Shown: positions 24,413 through 34,679, counted from the stretch's first letter. The stretch is 52,063 nucleotides of DNA from Gemmatimonadota bacterium (GCA_947461225.1 CANHJV010000005.1:1-52063); one strand, 5' to 3'. Translations and numbers: made by a program. Notes: generated by a model not told the origin, from the sequence alone.

Positions 24413-26257
24413 ATGGCTGCTCCTGTTGTACCACTCTCTGGTCGAGCCACCGAACGGCTCGGCGATCTCCTTGTTAAAGAGGGGCTTCTTTCGCCTGAGC
24501 AATTGGCGAAGGCGTTGCAGGAGCAGTCTGCCACGCCGGGGCAACGCATTGGATTGACGGTCGTGAAGATGGGCTTCGTGCCGGAAACGGACGTGGTGCG
24601 CATGCTTGCGCGTCAGTTCCGCATGCCGGCCGTCGACCTCGCGCGTTTCGAAGTGGACACGCGTCTCCTCAAGCTGATCCCGGCGGAGCTGGCGTCAAAG
24701 CACACGGTGCTGCCGCTCAAGCGCGACGGACGGCAGCTCACCGTGGCGATCGCCGATCCGACGGCGATGTCGGTGATCGACGATCTCAAGTTCATCACGC
24801 GCTATGATATCGTCCCCGTGCTGGCGGGCGAGTATTCGATGCGCGCGGCGATCGAGAAGCACTATGAAGCGAATGAAGTGCACATGCAGTCGCTGCTGCA
24901 GGACATCGCGGCGGCCGAGGAAGATGATGTAGAGGTGCTGGAGGCCCAGGAAGAGGCCCAGGACGCGAGTGTGCTGGCGGCGCAGGTTGATGAAGCGCCC
25001 GTCGTCAAGCTGATCAATGCCATCCTCGTCGACGCCGTGCACAAGGGCGCGTCGGACATTCACTTCGAGTGCTTCGAGCACGAACTGCGGGTGCGCTACC
25101 GCATTGACGGGGCGCTGGCTGAAGTCATGAAGCCGCCCCTCAAGATGCGCGCCGCCCTGATTTCGCGCTTCAAGATCATGGCGTCGCTCAACATCGCCGA
25201 ACGACGCGTGCCGCAGGACGGCCGTATCAAGTTGAAAGTCGGCAAAAAGGTCATCGACTTCCGTGTCAGCGTGCTGCCCACGCTGTTCGGCGAAAAGGTC
25301 GTGCTCCGAATCCTCGACAAGGGCAACCTCACCCTCGACCTCGAGAAGTTCGGTATCGAACCGCGCGCCGAACGCGAGCTGATGGAAGCGATCTCGAATC
25401 CGTATGGCATGGTGCTCGTGACCGGCCCCACGGGCTCGGGCAAGACCACCACGCTCTATTCGGCGCTCTCGAAGATCAACAACGGGGATACGAACATCAT
25501 GACCGCCGAGGATCCCGTCGAGTACAACCTCTTCGGGATCAATCAGGTGCAGGTGCGCACCGAAATCGGTATGACCTTCGCGGCGGCGCTGAAGGCGTTC
25601 CTGCGACAGGACCCGAACGTCATCATGGTCGGCGAGATCCGGGACTTGGAAACGGGTGGCATCGCCATCAAGGCGGCCCTCACGGGCCACATGGTCATGA
25701 GCACCTTGCACACGAATTCGGCGCCGGAAACGATCACCCGATTGCTGGACATGGGTCTCGAACCGTTCAACGTGGCGTCGGCCCTCAATCTGATTTTGGC
25801 GCAGCGGCTGGTGCGCCGGGTGTGTAGCAAGTGCAAGGTGCGGTACGAGCCCGATGCGGCCGAATTCGCCGGTGCCAAGGTCAAGGCAAGCACGTCGCTG
25901 CGCGAGCTCAAATTCACCGACGAAGCGCTCGACAATGCGAAGTCGCGCGCGACACCGGAAGCGGTGCCGTTCCTGACCAACCTGTCGCTCGATACCACGA
26001 TCGGCGAGCTGCCGTACTTCAAGGGACACGGCTGCGATGCCTGCGGCGGTACGGGACTCAAGGGCCGCCAGGGTCTGTACGAAGTGATGTTCCTGACCCA
26101 GACGCTCAAGAAGCTGGTGATGCAGAACGCGGACGTGCAGGTCCTTCGGAACGCCGCCATCGACGAGGGCATGCTGTCGCTCCGCATGGACGGCTGGCTC
26201 AAGGTGCTCAAGGGCGTGACGACGCTCGATCAGGTCATCCGTGAAACATCAAGCTGA
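24413..26257 (+). CDS. pilB: type IV pilus assembly/type II secretion ATPase PilB/GspE
   Basis: The predicted protein has 614 residues. The N-terminal MshEN-type domain (about 10-150, including LGDLLVKEGLLSPEQLAKAL) can bind cyclic di-GMP in relatives. The catalytic part holds Walker A GPTGSGKTT (K344), the Asp box, Walker B (PNVIMVGEIRDLETG) and the His box (TGHMVMSTLHTNSA). Four zinc-ligand cysteines appear as CSKCK and CDACGGTG, the latter displaced by a longer than usual insert of about 65 residues between the pairs. It powers pilus extension at the inner membrane. It is the first motor gene of a pilB-pilT-pilC set and follows comEA by 15 bases. The ATG at 24413 begins the conserved domain directly. 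Confidence 0.93.
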   Translation: MAAPVVPLSGRATERLGDLLVKEGLLSPEQLAKALQEQSATPGQRIGLTVVKMGFVPETDVVRMLARQFRMPAVDLARFEVDTRLLKLIPAELASKHTVLPLKRDGRQLTVAIADPTAMSVIDDLKFITRYDIVPVLAGEYSMRAAIEKHYEANEVHMQSLLQDIAAAEEDDVEVLEAQEEAQDASVLAAQVDEAPVVKLINAILVDAVHKGASDIHFECFEHELRVRYRIDGALAEVMKPPLKMRAALISRFKIMASLNIAERRVPQDGRIKLKVGKKVIDFRVSVLPTLFGEKVVLRILDKGNLTLDLEKFGIEPRAERELMEAISNPYGMVLVTGPTGSGKTTTLYSALSKINNGDTNIMTAEDPVEYNLFGINQVQVRTEIGMTFAAALKAFLRQDPNVIMVGEIRDLETGGIAIKAALTGHMVMSTLHTNSAPETITRLLDMGLEPFNVASALNLILAQRLVRRVCSKCKVRYEPDAAEFAGAKVKASTSLRELKFTDEALDNAKSRATPEAVPFLTNLSLDTTIGELPYFKGHGCDACGGTGLKGRQGLYEVMFLTQTLKKLVMQNADVQVLRNAAIDEGMLSLRMDGWLKVLKGVTTLDQVIRETSS

Positions 26258-26346
26258 GTTCGTGTGACGGTGGGGTTTCCTCTCCACCCTCACGCTCGTC
26301 CATCTCCGGGACGCCGTGTGGCGCCCCGTTCACGCCTGCCCGCGCG

Positions 26347-27513
<1,167 letters not shown>

Positions 27514-27576
27514 GTCCAGCAACAACACCGCCTGACACCGTTGTAGTGGTTCTCCGCACTTTGACTCCCTGATACC

Positions 27577-28773
27577 ATGCCTACGTTCACCTACACCGCG
27601 CGCAGCACCAACGGTGAGTTGAGATCCGCCACGATCGACGCGCCCAGTCGCGACGACGCGGTGGCCCAACTCCGCCGCCAGCGCCTCTCGATCATCAAGG
27701 TCGACGAATCGCGCTCGACCCCGAAGAAGAGCGGTGGGTCGATCGGCATGCGCGACATCGTGATTTTTACGCGGCAGTTCTCCACGATGATCAACGCCGG
27801 CCTGCCGCTTGTGCAGGCGCTCGACATTCTGGCCCGCCAGAGCGAGAACAAGGCGTTGGCGGCGGTGGTGCGTGAAGTCGTGTTCGACGTGGAGTCGGGC
27901 AACACCGTGGCCGACGCGATGCGGAAGCATCCGAAGGCCTTCAGTGACCTCTACACCAACATGGTCGCGGCGGGTGAAGCGGGTGGTATCCTTGATACCA
28001 TTCTGAACCGCCTCGCGGTCTTTATGGAAAAGAACGACGCCCTCGTTCGCAAGGTGAAGGGCGCCATGATCTACCCCACGGTCATTTTGTGCGTGGCCGG
28101 CCTGTGCGTCGTCATCCTGCTCTGGAAGGTGATTCCGGTGTTCAGCAGCATGTTCGACAGCGTCGGCATGGAACTGCCGCTCCCCACGAAGGTCGTGATC
28201 GGGCTGTCGTATTTTCTGACGACCTATTGGTGGGCCCTGCTCATCGGCGGCGGTAGCTTCGCGTTCTTCATGAAGCGCTTCTACGCCACCCCCGGTGGTC
28301 AGCTCGCGATCGACCGGACGCTGCTGAAGGTGCCCGTGCTGGGCGACGTGCTCCGCAAGTCGGCCGTGTCGCGCTTTACCCGCACGCTCGGAACGCTGAT
28401 CTCGTCGGGTGTGAGCATTCTGGACGGCCTCGAAATCACCGCCCGCACGTCGGGTAACCGTGTGGTGCAGGACGCCATCATGGGCAGCCGCGCCAGCATC
28501 GCCGGTGGTGATACGATCGCCGGCCCGCTGCAGAAGTCGGAAGTGTTCCCGCCCATGGTGATCAGTATGATCGCCGTTGGTGAACAGACCGGCGGTCTCG
28601 ACGAAATGCTTACCAAGATCGCCGACTTCTACGATGATGAAGTGGACGCCGCCGTGGGCGCGCTGCTCTCGCTGCTCGAGCCGGTCATGATCGTGTTCCT
28701 TGGCGTGGTGGTGGGTGGTATGATCGTCGCGATGTACCTGCCGATTTTCGACATGGTGAACGCGGTGAGGTAG
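27577..28773 (+). CDS. pilC: type IV pilus inner-membrane platform protein PilC/GspF
   Basis: The predicted protein has 398 residues. The N-terminus FTYTARSTNGELRSATIDA is the usual PilC start. Two repeated T2SSF domains (about 65-190 and 265-390) include FTRQFSTMINAGLPLVQALDIL and FTRTLGTLISSGVSILDGLEI. Three membrane helices lie around 168-190, 210-232 and 370-392. It connects the cytoplasmic motors to the pseudopilin base. It is the last gene of the comEA-pilB-pilT-pilC set and is followed by a strong hairpin terminator 32 bases after its stop. Pilins, the alignment complex (PilMNOP) and the secretin (PilQ) are not in this window. Confidence 0.94.
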   Translation: MPTFTYTARSTNGELRSATIDAPSRDDAVAQLRRQRLSIIKVDESRSTPKKSGGSIGMRDIVIFTRQFSTMINAGLPLVQALDILARQSENKALAAVVREVVFDVESGNTVADAMRKHPKAFSDLYTNMVAAGEAGGILDTILNRLAVFMEKNDALVRKVKGAMIYPTVILCVAGLCVVILLWKVIPVFSSMFDSVGMELPLPTKVVIGLSYFLTTYWWALLIGGGSFAFFMKRFYATPGGQLAIDRTLLKVPVLGDVLRKSAVSRFTRTLGTLISSGVSILDGLEITARTSGNRVVQDAIMGSRASIAGGDTIAGPLQKSEVFPPMVISMIAVGEQTGGLDEMLTKIADFYDDEVDAAVGALLSLLEPVMIVFLGVVVGGMIVAMYLPIFDMVNAVR

Positions 28774-28805
28774 GGGGCGTGACACCCACGCGGTGACGTA
28801 GGGCA

Positions 28806-28835
28806 AACGGGGCCGGTCGAAAGACCGGCCCCGTT
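28806..28835 (+). terminator. strong hairpin terminator after pilC
   Basis: A perfect 13-bp stem (AACGGGGCCGGTC / GACCGGCCCCGTT) surrounds a GAAA loop at 28819-28822. Downstream is tgtcgttctc, only weakly T-rich. Confidence 0.75.
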
Positions 28836-28858
28836 GTCGTTCTCGGTTCACGGGGTCC

Positions 28859-28925
28859 GGTTCAAGGGGTCAGAGTCGTTGAACCGAGTCGTCGAACCCG
28901 TTCAACGACTCTGACCCCTTGAACC
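28859..28925. repeat. REP-like perfect 26-bp inverted repeat
   Basis: Arms 28859-28884 and 28900-28925 are exact inverted copies (ggttcaaggggtcagagtcg...) around a 15-base spacer. The core ggggtcagagtc resembles palindromes that I recall being dispersed near REP-associated (IS200-like) transposases in many genomes. No transposase gene is in the window. It may also reinforce termination after pilC. Confidence 0.85.
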
Positions 28926-28930
28926 CTCGT

Positions 28931-28936
28931 TAAATT
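28931..28936 (+). promoter_or_regulatory. -10 box (TAAATT) before secreted protein gene
   Basis: TAAATT ends 6 bases before the GTG at 28943. This favours that GTG as a leaderless start over the in-frame ATG at 28964. The right arm of the inverted repeat overlaps the expected -35 zone. Confidence 0.5.
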
Positions 28937-28942
28937 CCACGG

Positions 28943-29575
28943 GTGCCCTTACCAGGATTCCCCATGCGATCCCGCGTCCTCGGCGCGACACTCATCAGCG
29001 CCGCCGTTGCCGCGGCCCTGACCGTCGCCGTGCCCTCCCTGCTGTCCGCGCAGCGCCGTCCGGGTGTGGCGATGGGGTTCTATACGACCACGGGGCTGCT
29101 CACCGGCGAGGTCGAAGGTGGCTCCGTCTCCTCCAGTACCGCGTTGGCGGCGTCGCCCACGTTCGAGGCCTCCGTCCTGCTGACCGCGCCGCTCAAACGT
29201 ATGCCCAAGCGCGCCTGGATCGCCGGCGTCCGCGCCCGGGCGCTCGCGCTGGGTGACAACGACTACTGCTCGGTGCGACCCGAGCCCGGCGGCTGTCGGA
29301 TTCGCCGCTTCGACGAGCGAGCCGCGCTCCTCACGGGCGGCGCGTTCGATATCCGCTCGACCGTGCTGCGCGCGCTCGTTGGCCCGGCGCTCTTCCGGGT
29401 TGAAGAGCAGGGCACGCGAGTCGGCACCCAGCTTCGCCTCGACTTCGCCGCCCCGCGACTCAGCGGCCCGACCCCTACGCTCTTCTACTCGGCCACGTTC
29501 CTCGGTAGCCAGCGCGGTGAATCGGTCGCCATCGGTACGATCGGCGCCGGCTTCCGCTGGGTACGCAAGCGGTAG
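28943..29575 (+). CDS. secreted protein, probable small outer-membrane barrel
   Basis: The predicted protein has 210 residues. A signal peptide (about 8-36, ending SLLSAQRRP) precedes a mature part of about 170 residues with alternating hydrophobic strands and a C-terminal FRWVRKR. The pattern suits a small beta-barrel or beta-sandwich, but I recognise no family. Two cysteines (in DYCSVRPEPGGCRI) could form a disulfide. The GTG at 28943 is chosen from the TAAATT box; an ATG at 28964 would give 203 residues with the same signal peptide. It is followed after 25 bases by an Oar-like receptor, so the two may form an operon. Confidence 0.6.
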   Translation: MPLPGFPMRSRVLGATLISAAVAAALTVAVPSLLSAQRRPGVAMGFYTTTGLLTGEVEGGSVSSSTALAASPTFEASVLLTAPLKRMPKRAWIAGVRARALALGDNDYCSVRPEPGGCRIRRFDERAALLTGGAFDIRSTVLRALVGPALFRVEEQGTRVGTQLRLDFAAPRLSGPTPTLFYSATFLGSQRGESVAIGTIGAGFRWVRKR

Positions 29576-29600
29576 CGCTGCCGGTCTCATCGAATTCGCG

Positions 29601-32600
29601 ATGATGCGTGGACGGAACGTGTTCGTCTCGGCGGGTGCCCGATGGCTCCGACGATCGCTGATGGCCATGATCCTGCTGCCCACAGCCTTCTCGACGGCAC
29701 ACGGTCAGACCGCGGCCAGTGGCATCATCGGTACCGTGCGCGACTCGCTCGGCCGCCCAATCGATGCGGTGGTCGTGGAGGCGCGAGACGGTACCACCGG
29801 ATACGTGCAACGCGCCGCGACGAACAGCACGGGGCGGTACATCCTGCTCGGATTGCCGTTGGGCGGCCCCTACGTGGTGAGCGCGCGCCGCGTGGGCTAT
29901 CTCCGCAGCGACGTGGCGCCAATCACGCTCACCATCGGCGCGCGTGAACTCGTCGATTTCGTGCTCCACCCCGTGCCGGTACGCCTAGCCCAAGTCGCCG
30001 TCCGCGCGGAGGCGCAGGCCGGTCGCGAATCGCGCATCGGTGGAAGCACGCGGATTGCCCGCGAGCAGATCGACGCGCTGCCGATTCTGGATCGCAATTT
30101 CTCTGGGCTCGCATCACTGAGTCCCTTGGCGGGCAATCAACTGTCGTTGGGCGGGCAACGCTGGACCAGCACCGACCTGCGCATTGATGGGGCGCAGTCG
30201 CGCAACCTGTTGCGCGGCGGTGAAGCCAACGGCGGTCCGACGGCGATTTCGCTTGAGGCGGTTCGCGAGTTCGAGGTGAACACCGCGGTGTTCGATGTGG
30301 GGCAGGGGAGACAGGGCGGCGGACAGATTGCCGCGGTCACCCGTGCCGGCACCAACACCGCCGAGGCCCGTCTCTACAGCGGCTTCCGCAACGAGCAGCT
30401 CGCCGCACGCCGCGACTTCCAAGGCCGCACGAGATCCGCGCGCACCGCCCAGTCGCTGCAGAATGCCTTCTCGGCGGGAGGTCCCCTCGTGCGAGATCGC
30501 GCCCACTACTTTCTCGCCTACGAGCGACAGGATGCGAGCGATCCGCTCACCACGGGCGACGTGAGTACCCCAGAGGCGCAGGTGGCGTCGGGCATCGCGC
30601 GGGACACGCTGGCACGACTACTCGATGTGTTGGCGCAGCAATACGGGACCAGCCCCGTCATGGCGCAGACCGGTCGGTTGGGTCGGCGGGCGGTGTCGCA
30701 AACGCTGTTTGCTCGGGTGGACGCGCAGCTCTCCACGGCTCATCGTGGCACACTGCGGCTCACCGCCAGCGATTGGGAGAGCCCACTCAGCGGCGGCGTG
30801 GATCAGGCTATTGCCCTGCGCGAGGCCCGCTCGGGGTTCACATCGCGCGAGGCGCAACTGCTCGCAACGCTCACGTCGCGCGTTGGCGCGAGCGCGCTCA
30901 ACGAAGTGCAGATCGCGTTCGGTACGTCGCGTCGCGCGCTGATCCCCGAGTCGCCCGGCATACCCCGCGGCTTCGTACAAGTGCGCTCGCTGCTGCCGAA
31001 CGGCACCAACGGAAACTCCACTATTCAGTTCGGCGGGAACCGGCTCGCCCCCGACGACAGTCGCGAGTGGCAGCTCCAACTTCTCGATCGCGTTACCGCA
31101 CAGCGCGGGCCGGTATTGTGGACCGTGGGCACCGACAATGCACTGGTGTCCACGCGCACCCTCATCGCGGAAGCGCAGAGTGGACTCTTCGTGTTTCCCT
31201 CGTTAGCCGCGCTCGAGGCACGACAGCCGAATCGGTTCACGCGCACGGTGCCACTGGCCGGCGCGTCACCGGTCACGCGGCAACATGTCCTCGAACTCGG
31301 CGCGTTTGCTCAAACGGATTGGCAGATCACCGATCGCCTCACGTGGACGAACGGCCTCCGATGGGACGCCACCGCGTTTCTCGATGCACCGGCGACGAAT
31401 GCGGTGATTGACCGCGTTTTTCGCGTGCGCACGGCGCGCGCGCCGCGTGATCTGGTGCAGCTGCAACCCCGCACCCAGTTCGTGTGGCGACGGCAACACG
31501 AACCACGCGACATCATTCGCGTTGGGGCAGGCGTGTTTACCGCGCAGCTGCCGTACTACGCCGGACACAACCAGCTGCTGTATACGGGCAGCGCGCTTAC
31601 GGATATCGATCTGCGCGGCGTGGCGGTACCCACACCGAATTTCCTGAGCTATCGCGCGGCGCCGCTCACCGTACCAGGGCTTCCGGCGGGAGCGGTACTG
31701 TCGCCCGCGTATGTGAATGTGACGGGAGCGGTACGTGCGCCGCGCACGCTGAAGGCATCGGCGTCGTGGTGGCACCGCGTGAGTGGGGGAACCACGGCGA
31801 CGCTGGGCGTGCACGCGTCGCGGATGCGCGATGGCTACGCGTATGTCGATCGCAACCTGCGCAACGCGCCGGCCTTCCGACTCGCGGCCGAGGGCAACCG
31901 CGCGGTGTGGGTCCCGGCGAATACGATCTCAGCGGCCACCGGTGTGACCGACGTGCGAAACGCGTCGGAACACCCGGCGTATGCGCGTGTGCTGGCGCTG
32001 GAGTCCGCCGCACGCGCGCAACAGGTCGCGGTTACTGGTGAATTCGCCTTCCGTGTCAGTGATCGCGCCAATAGCACGATGGGGTATGCGTGGTCGCGCG
32101 CACGCGATAACTCCACCTACGGCTGCTGCCTGGCGCGCACCGCGACGACCTTCACGCCCGTTGTGGACGATCCGCGAGCGCTCGACCAAGCGTGGGGGGC
32201 GTCCGATTTCGACGCCCGGCATCGTATCGCGGGCGCGCTGAGTGTACGCGCGCCATTTAAGGTCGCGATCACCGCGCGCTATGTGGGTACCAGCGGGCAG
32301 CCATTTTCCCTGGTGGTCGACGGCGACATCAATGGCGACGAGGCGAACGGCAACGATCGCGCGTTTCTCTTCGACCCAGACCATCCGAACACGCCTTCGG
32401 ACGTCGCGGCCTCGATGCGTCGCCTGCTCGCCAACCCCGGCAACCTCGCGCGGCAATACATCGCCTCGCATCTGGGACAGGTCGCGGGGCGCAACACCAT
32501 CACGACGCCGTTCACCAACCGTGTCGACGCACGCATCGCACGCCTGTTCCGGGTGCGTGGAGCGGGCGCGATGCGAAGCGCCGAGCTGCTCATCGATGTC

Positions 32601-32825
32601 TATAACGTCGGCAATCTGCTGAATCCGCGCTGGGGCGCGCAGTACGTGCTTCCGGTCGGGATTTCGTCGCAGAATCCGGTCGTGAACCGGGTGCCCCTGT
32701 TGCGCGTCGTCGGCTTCGACGCCGCCACGCAGCGATATCGCTATAGCGTCAACGAATCGGCTGGTGTGTTGCCCAAGGGTGGCGATCCATATCAGGTGCA
32801 GATCGGCGTGCGGCTCGCACACTGA
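29601..32825 (+). CDS. second Oar-like TonB-dependent receptor
   Basis: The predicted protein has 1074 residues. A signal peptide (about 14-36, ending TAHGQT) leads to a carboxypeptidase-regulatory domain (about 38-125, SGIIGTVRDSLGRPIDAVVV), a plug (about 145-260, IDALPILDRNFSGLASLSPL) and a long barrel. The loop GDINGDEANGNDRAFLFDP has an Asp/Asn-rich, EF-hand-like spacing, as in the receptor at 8717-11980. The end resembles other Oar proteins (LLIDVYNVGNLLNPRWG). Unlike the first receptor, the last residue is His, not Phe. It is about as long as the first but clearly diverged from it. The ATG at 29601 is set by the signal peptide; a second ATG follows immediately. The open frame upstream is a shadow of the preceding gene. 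Substrate unknown. Confidence 0.9.
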   Translation: MMRGRNVFVSAGARWLRRSLMAMILLPTAFSTAHGQTAASGIIGTVRDSLGRPIDAVVVEARDGTTGYVQRAATNSTGRYILLGLPLGGPYVVSARRVGYLRSDVAPITLTIGARELVDFVLHPVPVRLAQVAVRAEAQAGRESRIGGSTRIAREQIDALPILDRNFSGLASLSPLAGNQLSLGGQRWTSTDLRIDGAQSRNLLRGGEANGGPTAISLEAVREFEVNTAVFDVGQGRQGGGQIAAVTRAGTNTAEARLYSGFRNEQLAARRDFQGRTRSARTAQSLQNAFSAGGPLVRDRAHYFLAYERQDASDPLTTGDVSTPEAQVASGIARDTLARLLDVLAQQYGTSPVMAQTGRLGRRAVSQTLFARVDAQLSTAHRGTLRLTASDWESPLSGGVDQAIALREARSGFTSREAQLLATLTSRVGASALNEVQIAFGTSRRALIPESPGIPRGFVQVRSLLPNGTNGNSTIQFGGNRLAPDDSREWQLQLLDRVTAQRGPVLWTVGTDNALVSTRTLIAEAQSGLFVFPSLAALEARQPNRFTRTVPLAGASPVTRQHVLELGAFAQTDWQITDRLTWTNGLRWDATAFLDAPATNAVIDRVFRVRTARAPRDLVQLQPRTQFVWRRQHEPRDIIRVGAGVFTAQLPYYAGHNQLLYTGSALTDIDLRGVAVPTPNFLSYRAAPLTVPGLPAGAVLSPAYVNVTGAVRAPRTLKASASWWHRVSGGTTATLGVHASRMRDGYAYVDRNLRNAPAFRLAAEGNRAVWVPANTISAATGVTDVRNASEHPAYARVLALESAARAQQVAVTGEFAFRVSDRANSTMGYAWSRARDNSTYGCCLARTATTFTPVVDDPRALDQAWGASDFDARHRIAGALSVRAPFKVAITARYVGTSGQPFSLVVDGDINGDEANGNDRAFLFDPDHPNTPSDVAASMRRLLANPGNLARQYIASHLGQVAGRNTITTPFTNRVDARIARLFRVRGAGAMRSAELLIDVYNVGNLLNPRWGAQYVLPVGISSQNPVVNRVPLLRVVGFDAATQRYRYSVNESAGVLPKGGDPYQVQIGVRLAH

Positions 32826-32849
32826 ATATGGCGCCGCCCCGCCGCTCGC

Positions 32850-32855
32850 TAGATT
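32850..32855 (+). promoter_or_regulatory. -10 box (TAGATT) for leaderless SEC-C gene
   Basis: TAGATT ends 6 bases before the ATG at 32862, again without a Shine-Dalgarno sequence. Confidence 0.55.
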
Positions 32856-32861
32856 CCCCGC

Positions 32862-33653
32862 ATGGATAGAAACGCTCCCTGCCCGTGTGGCTCCGGTAAG
32901 AAATTCAAGAAGTGTCACGGCGCGGCCGTGCCCCCCGAAGCGGCCGCCTTGCCCGCGAACGCGCGCGCCGAATGGCTGCGCGGCGATGTGGTATTGCAGC
33001 GCCAGAAGCGGGTCGGGCAGGAACTCCTCGACTGGGCCGAGAAGAAGCTGACCGCCGAGTGGATCGATAAGTCGCTCGATGCGTGGGGCATCAAGGAGGA
33101 CGAGGACGTTGACGAAGGCGTCGCTGACCTGTTCACCACCTGGTCGCTCTTTAACTACGAGCCCACCGCACTCGGCAAGACCGTTGCCGCCGCGTGGCTC
33201 GACGACGCCGCCGGCAAGCGGGCCGACGCCGATACGCGTGCGATGGTGAATGCCGCCATGCGTGCTCCGCTCGGACTGTGGGAAGTCGAGACGGTCGAAG
33301 CCGGGGTGGGCGCCACGATCACCGATCGACTGAGTGACACCACCTGTTTCGTGCACGAACCCGACCTCACCCACGACCTCGGCCCCAGCGAGTTCCTGCT
33401 GGCGTACGTCATCGAGGCCGACGGCGTACGCGTGTTCTCTGGACTGCACGCCGATACGCTGGTGATCGTGGATGCGAAGGAGTTACTGGGCGATGTCTGT
33501 GCCGATGCCGGTGTCAGCGCGGCGCCGCTTCCCGCTGAGCTGCAGCGGGACCCCGCGTGGCAGGTGCGGCTCTCTCGGCGGTTTTCGGAGACGGCCGCGG
33601 CGAGTTACGGCGATGAGGCGGGCGAGCCCGACGGCGACACCGATCCGGAGTGA
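32862..33653 (+). CDS. N-terminal SEC-C zinc-motif protein
   Basis: The predicted protein has 263 residues. The first twenty residues hold a SEC-C motif, [14 protein letters not shown] (C7, C9, C18, H19), which binds one zinc ion. In SecA the same motif is at the C-terminus and contacts SecB and ribosomes; in stand-alone proteins it is often N-terminal or C-terminal to unknown domains. The remaining 240 residues are acidic and soluble and resemble no family that I know, apart from a C-terminal third with beta-strand character. It has no signal peptide and should be cytoplasmic. The ATG at 32862 fits both the motif position and the TAGATT box. Function is unknown; a link to secretion or translation is only suggested by the motif. 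Confidence 0.8.
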   Translation: MDRNAPCPCGSGKKFKKCHGAAVPPEAAALPANARAEWLRGDVVLQRQKRVGQELLDWAEKKLTAEWIDKSLDAWGIKEDEDVDEGVADLFTTWSLFNYEPTALGKTVAAAWLDDAAGKRADADTRAMVNAAMRAPLGLWEVETVEAGVGATITDRLSDTTCFVHEPDLTHDLGPSEFLLAYVIEADGVRVFSGLHADTLVIVDAKELLGDVCADAGVSAAPLPAELQRDPAWQVRLSRRFSETAAASYGDEAGEPDGDTDPE

Positions 33654-33673
33654 AGTAACGCCGAGAAGCGGGC

Positions 33674-33681
33674 GATACTCT
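33674..33681 (+). promoter_or_regulatory. possible -10 box before unknown gene
   Basis: gaTACTCT ends 4 bases before the ATG at 33686; read as GATACT it ends 6 bases before. Either fits a leaderless start. Confidence 0.4.
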
Positions 33682-33685
33682 CCGT

Positions 33686-34288
33686 ATGGCGTCGTTCGCG
33701 CTTCACACCCCGATGATTCATTCCGTGCGACGCATAAGCGCGCCCGGATCGTTTCCCGTATTCTCGCCCGGCGACGGCGTGCAGTTTCAGGTCGCTGGAG
33801 GTCTCGTTCGCGGGCGTGTGGTCGGAATCGACACGCAGGCGCGGAAAGATCTCCCGCTCGGCTTCCCGTACCGCGTTGGTGTCTTTGCGGCGCCGCCGCA
33901 GAGCGGATACACGGCCGGGGCCGACTGCACCATTCGTGCGGCCTGCCTCGAGCTGGATCCGACGGCGCCGGGATACGAGCGCTCGCTCGCTGTCGCGTCG
34001 ACCGTGGTCGTCGCGCCCGCGGCGCTGCCACCACGGCCCAGTATCCCCACCTTTCTCGTGGCGTACATGCGGGAAGGCGGCAACTATCCCATCCAGGGAA
34101 CCCTGCTGGTGCAGGGCGCGACGCTCGACGCGGCGAATGCGGCGGCGACCTCGTATCTGAACACCGAGCTCGCGTCCGACGTGAGCGAGGGCAGGGAACT
34201 CGCCGAAGCCATGGTGATGCTGCTCAATGCCGCGGACGTGCCGATCGCCCCGGTCGATGACGCGGTGGTGGCATCGGTGAGCTGGTAG
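33686..34288 (+). CDS. hypothetical protein
   Basis: The predicted protein has 200 residues and no membrane helix. It is rich in beta-strand patterns (GDGVQFQVAGGLVRGRVVGID and similar, about 30-50) with Pro/Ala-rich joins. The C-terminal 70 residues look alpha/beta (MREGGNYPIQGTLLVQG, then ELAEAMVMLLNAADV). I recognise no family. Codon use and GC match the neighbours. The ATG at 33686 has a -10-like box just upstream; ATG 33713 would shorten it by nine residues. It follows the SEC-C gene by 32 bases and converges on the BON-domain gene. Confidence 0.6.
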   Translation: MASFALHTPMIHSVRRISAPGSFPVFSPGDGVQFQVAGGLVRGRVVGIDTQARKDLPLGFPYRVGVFAAPPQSGYTAGADCTIRAACLELDPTAPGYERSLAVASTVVVAPAALPPRPSIPTFLVAYMREGGNYPIQGTLLVQGATLDAANAAATSYLNTELASDVSEGRELAEAMVMLLNAADVPIAPVDDAVVASVSW

Positions 34289-34312
34289 CGCACGCCGCCG
34301 TCATCGCTCGCG

Positions 34313-34669
34313 TTACTTGACGATCAAGTTGTTCACAACGGTGTAGTCCGGCGCCTTCGTTTTCGCGACGGTTTCGGCACGGGCCTTCTGCGCTTCGCTC
34401 TTTACGCTGCCGTTCAGCGTAACTGTCTTCGTGTCCCGGTTCGTATTCACATTCACGTCACTGGCGTCGACCGTGGCATCGGCCATCAAGGCCATCTTCA
34501 CGTCGGCGGTCTCGGCCGCCGCATCCATCGATCCACCCACGTTCGCCGCGGCGTCACTCGTGGCATCGGCCGCGTTCTTGGTGTCTTCCTTGGCACCGTC
34601 AGCGGTGTTGCCACACGCGGTGGTGATGGCCATCGTGCTGGCCAGCAGCAGATAGGTGATTCGTGTCAT
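34313..34669 (-). CDS. BON-domain secreted protein, possible lipoprotein
   Basis: The predicted protein has 118 residues. The signal sequence TYLLLASTMAITTACGN ends with a Cys that could be lipidated, though the lipobox is weak. An Ala/Asp/Thr-rich spacer (about 20-50) follows, then a BON domain (about 55-118) with VKMALMADATVDASDVNV, KTVTLNGSV and VVNNLIV. BON domains bind phospholipid membranes, as in OsmY and DolP, and serve in envelope-stress resistance. The ATG at 34669 is chosen because GGAG lies 6 bases upstream, one of the few clear Shine-Dalgarno sites here; an in-frame ATG four codons earlier (34681) overlaps that site. It is a single-gene unit, 159 bases after the ABC fusion gene on the same strand. 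Confidence 0.85.
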   Translation of the reverse strand: MTRITYLLLASTMAITTACGNTADGAKEDTKNAADATSDAAANVGGSMDAAAETADVKMALMADATVDASDVNVNTNRDTKTVTLNGSVKSEAQKARAETVAKTKAPDYTVVNNLIVK

Positions 34670-34675
34670 CGTTGA

Positions 34676-34679
34676 CTCC
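34676..34679 (-). promoter_or_regulatory. Shine-Dalgarno site (GGAG) of BON-domain gene
   Basis: GGAG on the minus strand has a 6-base spacing to the ATG at 34669. It decides that start over ATG 34681. It also shows that not all genes here are leaderless. Confidence 0.7.

Noticed and set aside
26258-26346. Possible terminator between pilB and pilT
   Set aside because: Only a weak 5-bp GGTGG/CCACC stem is present, without a T-tract; the genes more likely share a transcript.
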